Positions 49,101 through 58,100 of a DNA stretch of 64,000 nucleotides are shown one piece after another. The notes beneath the pieces are model-generated. The model ran no database searches. It was not told where the DNA came from and was given only the letters and a program-made list of their open reading frames with translations. This DNA comes from Saxidomus purpurata (Eukaryota; Mollusca; Bivalvia; Venerida; Veneridae), in the NCBI GenBank assembly GCA_022818135.1, contig JAFMSR010000001.1:6015470-6079469 (forward strand), read 5' to 3'. A program made the position numbers and the translations under genes. Every line of letters begins with the position of its first letter. Position 1 is the stretch's first letter.

Positions 49101-52100
49101 CACAAAAGTATGCGTAGACGTACAAAATAAAGTGTAGACCCGTTTCACGAGGTATTTGGTCAATATCACTCTGAAAAACCATATATTGACCACAACATTA
49201 GTCTATAATTGTATGATATATTTTCTAGGAAATATTATGTGTGCTTCTGGTAAGAATTGTAGGACCTGACCTATAAACCGCAACTGCACAAAGCCTATCA
49301 ATGACAGACAGAGATTACCGTTTTATACAATAGTGCCGTGTAAATATCGTCGCGCAATACAAGGAAAGGTGTATTGTATATTGAATATGTGTATACACTC
49401 ACAGAGAACAGTTCTCAAAAAGGGACCATCTCAGAATACATTTAAATACCTGACCTAAGGTGACATAAATAAATTTTGTTATCTGTAGTACTGTCTTGGA
49501 GCGAATGTTTGATATTGATAAATACTCTTTATTATCGTCAATAATAGAGATTTTTCCCTGGCATGACATCGTGCATTATCATTATCATTGTCTTTCTTTC
49601 TTAGAAAGGATTGTCAATACATACAAATCTTTATCATCACATGTAATATAGGGTTTGTTCACGTATCTATCTACATTATCACATGTGTTTTTTTCACATA
49701 CTGCAATAGAGAGATACTTTATTGTAGTTGCAGTTACAGACATTTGTAAAATCTTTTCAAGATATTGCAAATATATTAACATCACAATAGCATCGCGTTT
49801 ATACCATTCAGTGACAGATCACAGTCACACAAATTTCGATCAATAAATTATAGGTAGTAACATTTGATAGATAAAAGCTATCAAGTACATTACCTATAAA
49901 ATCGATTTAATTCTTATAGAAAGTTACTTTTGAAAAGTTCACTACAAAAACTGATAGTCGAAACGTCGTAATCAGTACTATTTTATAGCGCTTAGCCCAG
50001 TGGTTAGAGTGTTGGACTAGGGAACTAGAAGCTTTGTTGTCCAAGGGTTCAAATAACGCACAGATGTATTTTCTATCTGGAATTGAGATGTAATGAATAA
50101 AGTGTATTTATTTCAATACTGGATACAAATGTTTTTTTCTTTTTTGGTAAAGGCTTCAGTCTTCTATTTATGATAGACTTCTGTATATACAAATTGTATG
50201 TGCACTTACTAAATAAGCTGTTTATAGTTTAAAGGTGGATGTTTATGTGCTGTGAGTTGAATATTAAATGTGGATAATTGTTTTATTGCTTTTTTTATAA
50301 ACCGTGCAGTAAACTTTCAGTATCATTTGATATAATGTCTGCACTGACTTTTTGGGCTACTATTTTAATAGCAGTGATCAAATGCAACTAAGTCAATTGT
50401 CTGTGTACACTTATCGAATTATTGCATAGTACAGATTCTGTGTGCAATAATCTGCAATACACTGATCGTTAAAATCTTTACAATCTAGCTATAGGTGTTA
50501 ACAATAAATGCTTCATCATTATCCCATTGCATTGGCAAAGAATTACAAATCTAAGTCTACATTGGCGTTGGACTGATTTCAAAGTTGGGATCCTTTATGT
50601 TAAAATGAAATTCGGTTTTTCTTAGTTGGTCACCCATCCACAAAATGTATGGAACACACCTGAACATTTTAAGAGAACACATTTCAAAAGACTTATTTAT
50701 ACCGGGAGAACAGAGCAAAGTTAATTTAAATACAAACATGCGTTTAATCTACACACAGCGCAAACATTTTGTTTTGCGTTTAGGTCACTTACATGAAAAA
50801 TATCAAAGATATCACTTTGAAACTTGTTCATCTAATAACCTTCTTTACATTGTATGCTAAAGATGCTGAATATGACCTGTTTTAGAAGGTAAAACAGATT
50901 TTTTCTATGGATTTTGGTCGACTTAAGAATTGTAGATTTTTGTCAGATTTATTCCAAATTTTTCACAAACAATTAATGGATGATGTACATCAACGTTTCA
51001 ATGGGGATTTTAGTCATACATTGGCGGGAGTTATCACTTTGAAATATGGAATACCTGTTCACTATCAAATGTAGGATAGAATGAAGGAAGAGTTTCACAA
51101 GTTACAAAACCCTGTCATTCTGTTGTAACAAAAACATATTTCGATAGGAAGCGTCCAGTCAAAGGCTTATCACATATATACATTATACATGTACGTGGAA
51201 GGCAAAGCTATACCTCACTGTCTTAATATATTTACTGACAATGTGCATTTTTTTTAATTCTGTGGTCCTACGAACTAGCAATTGCTACTTCCAATAATTT
51301 TCAAAGCTTATGAAAATGCGTTCTTAAAGAAATATAAGTCTTGATGTCTTACGTGATGTAACAGTGTCTCAAATAGAGATACAAAATGAGAACTGCCAAT
51401 TGACTGTTCAAGAAATGCTTAAAAGTATAAATGTATGCCTCGTTAAAGTGAAATGCTTCGAAGGTTAAGATTAAAATTAGTTTAAATAAAACAATGCACT
51501 TTAAAAAAAAAACTATACTAAATGACAGGACTTTTTACAGAATGCTCATATATCCAGTGTATTAAAGTGATAATACCCTTCAATATGAAAATCGCAATTT
51601 AATGTAATACATTCACCAATGGTTTAGTATCATTAAAAAACAAGCATTGTGAAAGTTAAAGCTTAATAACATAAATATATACAACAGTTTTATTCCTATT
51701 GAACTTAAACGAAAATAACAAAATCTTGTAGGACCCTCCGGGTCATAAAATGATTTTCTATCAATTTGATATGATAAATTTGTGTTTGCATGCACTAATG
51801 AAAGAAATTGTTCAGCATAACTTATTTCCTTTTATTTTATGTTTTCCTGTGATTTATCGAGATATAACAGTGCATTATATTCCGATAAACTCACTGTCAA
51901 CGCAGTGAAAATTAACAAAATCTATTACCCGGATTAACGTCAAAAAGTAAACCAAGCGTAATGAATGCCGGAAACCATATGACAATGACGTCGTTGAAAT
52001 AACGTCATATTTGCGATGCTTTCTGGTGACGTTTCCTGCGATTTTCGTCATTTTATTGAAATAAACTGAACAGAAAAATTGATGGTATCGATGTCATGTC

Positions 52101-55100
52101 ACGATAATTTCACTCAAGAACACAAAAAGTAGTTATTTTCACTCGTGGCTGCGCTACTCGTGAAAATAGTACTTGTGGTGCCAACTCGGTGAAATTATAA
52201 CGTGATCTTACACCGAAACCAATAATTATCCTTAATTTTCTAAACATATTTCATGTTTTAAGAACTTTTCTTGACCGTACTGGTTATTTTGAGCAGTATT
52301 TTAGCTTTAAATCTTACCCTTGTCCAATATAAAATTTTAAATTTTCATTTGCTGGGTCACAGTATGTTTTTTCAATCCTTTGGTTTTCTGCAATTGAAAC
52401 AGTGTGCCACGTCTTGTCAGTTACAAACGTCCATCTCCACTGATAGGGCAGGTCGGAATGAACATTACAACAGGAAGAGCCCCAACTACAGCTGCCGTAG
52501 GCGATGTTGAAATGACATACAGCAGATTCACCTCTTCCTATGAGAAGAAAAGTAATAAGTCTGTTATTCCGACAAAAAGAAAATTATCTTCTCGGTCTAG
52601 TTCGCAATGCAGTCTCCCATCATTAAGGAAAACATAGATCTAGTATTGTTGACTCGAATAATTATGTCATAATTATTCTTGCAAACAGTATTCCATTACG
52701 AAAATACTTTACACGACGATCAGGTAACTAAAACAATAGTACAAACTTTCTTCGTTGGTAGCGTTTAAAAATTATTGTTTTTCCTGCCTCCATAACCATT
52801 CCTTGAATTTCAAAGTCCAACTTCGTCTTTTTTTAGGGTTAATGATTTTGTTTTGTTTCACTTCTTTTTATTTGTGTTTATTGTGGAATTTTGTGTGTTT
52901 TTGTTTATGTTTGTTTTGAACAATTTCCTTTTCACAAAAATCGCAGGGTTTTTAGCCTGGAGAAGGAAACAGTTTAATTTGTCGTAATTTTTTCATACAT
53001 GTTTATTAGAAATATCTCTTAATGGACGGAAAAGAAAATTGCTGTGAAGTATGAAATCGACGGATAATTGATGTTTTAAACATTCCGCAATTCTGTTGCG
53101 CAATAGAAATAGATAGTTATTGTAATCGGTCGATTCCATTCCCCAATTTTAGGTAAAACACGTATTTCATCAAATCTATTCCATTAGAGGTAAATATGCT
53201 TGAATCTATAGTGGAAAAGTGCAATATCTCAGTGACAAAAGTCTTTGCACTTATGTCTCACATCATTTTAGGAAATTAAGAGGGTGAGAGTTTGATTCCT
53301 TTCTTATAATTTATTTTCAATTGTGCATGTACAGCACTTAGATTATATTCTTCTGTAAGTGGGATACGCTTTTTAACTCTTATCCTTCTGCATTTCTAGA
53401 ATGGGCTGATCCTTTTTTAACTTTGCCATTACCTTAGATGTTCGAGATAGACTTCATTAGAATGTTACTATCTACAAGGCATGCAGTGCAGATCATGACT
53501 GTATGGTGATGTTCAATCTTAATTTGAATTGGTCGCAAGGAATAACGTTCCAATGAGTCAATACAGTCATTCTTCATGACAAAAAAAATCAAGATTTCAA
53601 TAACAAGTAAATATTGACATTATCAACATGTATATTGCTTGATATTAGTTTGAATACCCAAGATACATATTACATTGTGTTCCAAATATGATTTGAGGCG
53701 ACTTTTGACCATGTATCCCAACATGAAGTCGGATTTTGAGCATTATTTAAGTCCTTGAAAATTAGAAAAAAGTCCTTGAAAAGTACTTGAATTTTTTCTT
53801 GGAACTTCTGTATGAACCATGTCCAGGGGCATGCTGTGAACAAACTTAGCTGAGGACCACTTAGTACTGATACTGCTATAAACAAAATATTTAAGATCTT
53901 AGCAGTGCGAGGGTTTTAATGTATATAAAATATTTACATATATGAAACCTCTAGCACAAAGTCAATTTCGAACCCAGGGGCGTGATTTGAACAAATTTAG
54001 TAAAAGATTTCCCTATATAACTCTATGCAGATCAAGTGATCACAAGGCAATGCCAATTTTGACACATTGGGAATAATTTGGAAATTATTTTGTGAAATAG
54101 ACAATGCTTTTCACCAAATATCACAGCTCTGGGCTTAACGGTTTCAGACAATAATATTTTTGAAGATTTACCTTTATTACTCTATGTAAGACAAGTGACC
54201 CAATGAGCATGTATTAAAAAAAAAACATGAGAGAGGATTTCTTGTCAATGCTACATACAAAATATCTAAGATCTGAGTCTTCTTTTTAACTTTTCTTATA
54301 TTAGCATATATATTATCCCAAGAGTGTGGTCAATTTAGATCCAGAGGCATAATTTGAACAAACTAATTTTTCTTTTCAGTAACTCATTCGAAATGCTATG
54401 GTTAAGATTTTAAAAGAAATCAATATCATAAAAAATATTTTGTTGCAAAGCGTCTAGACTTATGAAAAAGATATAGAGCGAATTTTTTTGAGGTAACACA
54501 TATGTCTTTGCTGCACTTACCCAGTTTTTCAAATACAGCTGCCTTCAGAGCAGTCATTACATTTTGCACGTTGTCTGTATTTAATCCAAGGCGATCACAT
54601 TGAAACGAGACACATTCGTTTGAGATATCATGGTTTCTGTCACAGTTCTTTCCGCATTGGCTAACTAAACCACTTCTGCACATATGTAAGTATGGGCACA
54701 TCTTTCCTTTCGGACAGACTCTCTTATTGTAGTAATAACAAGGCATTAAGGATGGTTGTCCTCCAGTTCCTGCAAAAAGAAATTCTAGTATGTTTTCTAG
54801 TATGTTTTCTCAAATTTCCTGAAGACAAGGTCTTGTACATATGTCATCCAATATTTTACATCAATAAAGTTATAATGTTTGAAATATGAATTACTTTCCT
54901 TAAGTGTTTGTGCATTGTTTATAGTAGCCGTTGAAAGTCTCGAACTTTAGTTACGTTAGCCTTCCTGTTTTTAATATACTCAGTCAAAAAGTGTTTTTCT
55001 TAACGGCTTGGATTCATGTCCGAACTTTTGTCCTATTTTGACACTGCCGTAAATCGAAATCTTAGAGAAGCAGCGTAACACCTTATGTAGCGCGCGCCGC

Positions 55101-58100
55101 ATAAATCGCATCGTGTGCTTTATGCGTTGAAAATCACAATGAAATATAGGCAGAAGCGTGCGCCGCATAAAGTGCACGTAACCTACATGCGGTAGACATG
55201 TGCCATGATCCCGCATAAAGCACACTTTGGTTAAAATATAATATTTATTCTGTTTTAAGTATGTTCATTGACCCGGCAATGTAGTGCAGCCTTTATGTGG
55301 AATGCTTTTAGCTGATTTGGTGTTGAAGAAGCAATCATTTTTGTCTTTATCGAAACAGATGTCTTTGAAATTATACTCATACCTAAAATGTTTTGCTTTT
55401 ATATAAACCAATATCAACAATTCAAATGCGTTAAGTATCATTAAATTTGGAGAGAGAAAATACACGCTAATTTAAATCATTTTTATAAAAATGAGTTATC
55501 CCTTATTAATTCTGGTTCCTTAAGAATGCCGAGTGCCAAGCTAATTAAGATTGTGTGTGTGTAAAGGTAGCCAATGGAAAAGACGAATTAAAAAAGATGA
55601 GTTAACGAACCAGAATTAATAAGGGATAACTCATTTTTATAAAATTATCTTACATTTGCGTCAAGTAATATTGTAAACTGTTTTATGAGCATTTCAAACA
55701 ACGTTGGAAATATGCAACAATGCATTTCCTTACACTGGTTTAGATACAAAGATTTATAAAGGAGTCATTGAGTTGATCAAACAAAATAGTCAAAATTTCA
55801 ATTGCAAAATATGAAAACGGTTTAAATAATTTTCTATTTTATTGTTTTCTTTCCGAATCACACCTAGTAACTAATTTGAAATGCTGTCTTTTTTCATCAA
55901 AACATATTTTGACGAAAAATGTTTTTTGTCTTAACACATGTCTTTGCTGCACTTACCTATGTTATTAGATATAGCTGCTTTCATATCAGTCATAATTTTG
56001 TGCACATTGTCTGTATTTAATCCAAGGCGATCACATTGAAACAAGACACATTCGTTTGAGATATCATGGTTTCTGTCACAGTTCTTTCCACATTCGATTA
56101 CTAAACTCCTTCTGCAAATATGTAAATATGGGCACATCTTTCCTTTCGGACAGGCTCTCTTATTGTAGTAATAACAAGGGACTAAAGATGGCTGGCCTTT
56201 ACTTTCTGTCAAAACAAATTGTTTTGTAAATTTTCAAAAGTCTATGATTTCCTGAAAACAAGATAGTGTACCCTTTTACATCTGTTATCCAATATTTCAC
56301 GAATATATAAATAAATAATAATTACAGAAGTGTGATTGACAATGATCACATATCAGTTTGCCTTTCTGTTAAGAACTCTGTGCTTATATCAATTAAGATA
56401 TTATGCTTGTAAATATTGATTACTTTTCTAAAGTGTGACTACATTGAAGACAGAAGCCGTTGACAATCTCGAATTTCAGCAATTCTGTTTTTAGTATAAA
56501 TAAATATTCAAGAGCTTCTGTCAACAATAAAACAATCGACAATTTTATTGACTCTGTTTTTAAAGAGACTAACGTACTGCTAGTTAATTACTGGAAAAAT
56601 ATTGATGGGTCGATGACTTAACTTTTTCGCAGTATTAATATTTATTGATACGCCATCAAAGCAAGGTACTAAATGCAGAATAAGCTAGAATTCGAGTATC
56701 GTAAACGTTTATGTATGTGGTATATTTTTAGAATAGGTTTTAATATCCATTCTTTATAATGTAATATGTCATACTTTAGGAAAACACCTAAGGGATGGTG
56801 GTATTTTTATTTTCATCTGAATAAATATTACATTCCTTATTAATACCCCATCAATATTACTAAAAATATGTTTTCCTTTTTCGATAAATGATTTCTTCAT
56901 GAAAGAAGAATAACAAGATTGTTTAGATGTTTTGTCTACAGTTTGATTAAGACCTTTTTTTAGAATGCAAAAATAAAAAACGGGGGTCAATGTGCATACA
57001 ATAAAGAAATTCAATAAAAACTGGCAAAACTGTGTTTTTGAATTTCAACGAGCTTTGAGAAATGACGGCATAGTGTAACAAAAAAAACTGTAACAGGAAC
57101 TTGTTATTGCTGTGCTTTCATATCCTGACAATTCTTCTTTTTATTAACACTTTGAATCAAATGAATATCTTAAACAGTTTTTGAGAAATGGCTATTTTTG
57201 TACCCCTACCCCAATTTTGTCATGTCAAAATTTGTCAATTTGGTCACCAAATGTGAGGTCAAAAACTTTTCTAAAAATGTTCTGATCGTGGATAAGTTCA
57301 TTACGGCATAATTGTTTTTTTTTCCAGTTAAATTATTGTTTTTGAAATATAAAAAATGTAAGTTTCCGGGAGTGAAATAATCCACCAACGAGCCCCCGTA
57401 AAAATCGGAGTATTACTTGTGAAGAAATTGAAGATTGAAATTTAAAAAATGGAGGATCATGGAGGCTGTCATTTTAAATTTGTGATGTCATAGTGTCCTA
57501 ATTAAATATTCACGCAGGTAATTCTACTAAATGGGTGGTGCGGTGGTCGAGTGGTTCGAATCCCGGCTGGGGCACAAGAAATTTCAGAATCGCTTTTCAG
57601 TGTTTCCCACCCATGCAGAGATGAACTGATTAGAAACCCAGAGGTAGTCTTTCAGATAAAACACAATCATGAGAAAATGAGTAAGTTGGGTACAACATTA
57701 AGTTTGAAAAAGGGGCGTGTCTAATTTGCATATATTTGCATAGTAACTAAATCTTAGATATACTCTTCTAATTTTCAGCGAATTGCAAAAATTCTTTCAA
57801 CGGTGTGTTCGTGTTAACAAGGTCTCCAATGTCATCAGCAGTGCGTTCCCGGCTTATATTATCGGTCATGACTAATTATGTACTATGTTGCAAAAAATTG
57901 TGCTCTTACGTTTTTGGTAATTTTATGTATCATTTTTAACAGAAATATATTTAAATGTTTGGTAACAAATTGAGAGTAATTTGTGCTCAGTTTCATTTGC
58001 AATGATAGCACATTCAATTGAAAGCAAATAATGTATAAAGTTAAAGTTCGAAATTTGACACGGATATCTTTATGTAAAATAGAGATATTTAAAATAAAAG

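Larger units (their letters stand above)
47303..52317. other. Intron 4 of the PARP-like gene
   Basis: 5 kb. Contains an inverted relative of the 23490 repeat (49078-49115), a tRNA-like relic (49986-50062), the 50771 repeat and most of element M2. No extra exon recognised. Confidence 0.45.

Noticed and set aside
55265..55465. Possible extra exon of the PARP-like gene (YEYNFKDICFDKDKND)
   Set aside because: It has an acceptor-like TTTTAG, but entry phase does not fit, no good donor exists, and exons 2 and 3 already join in frame.
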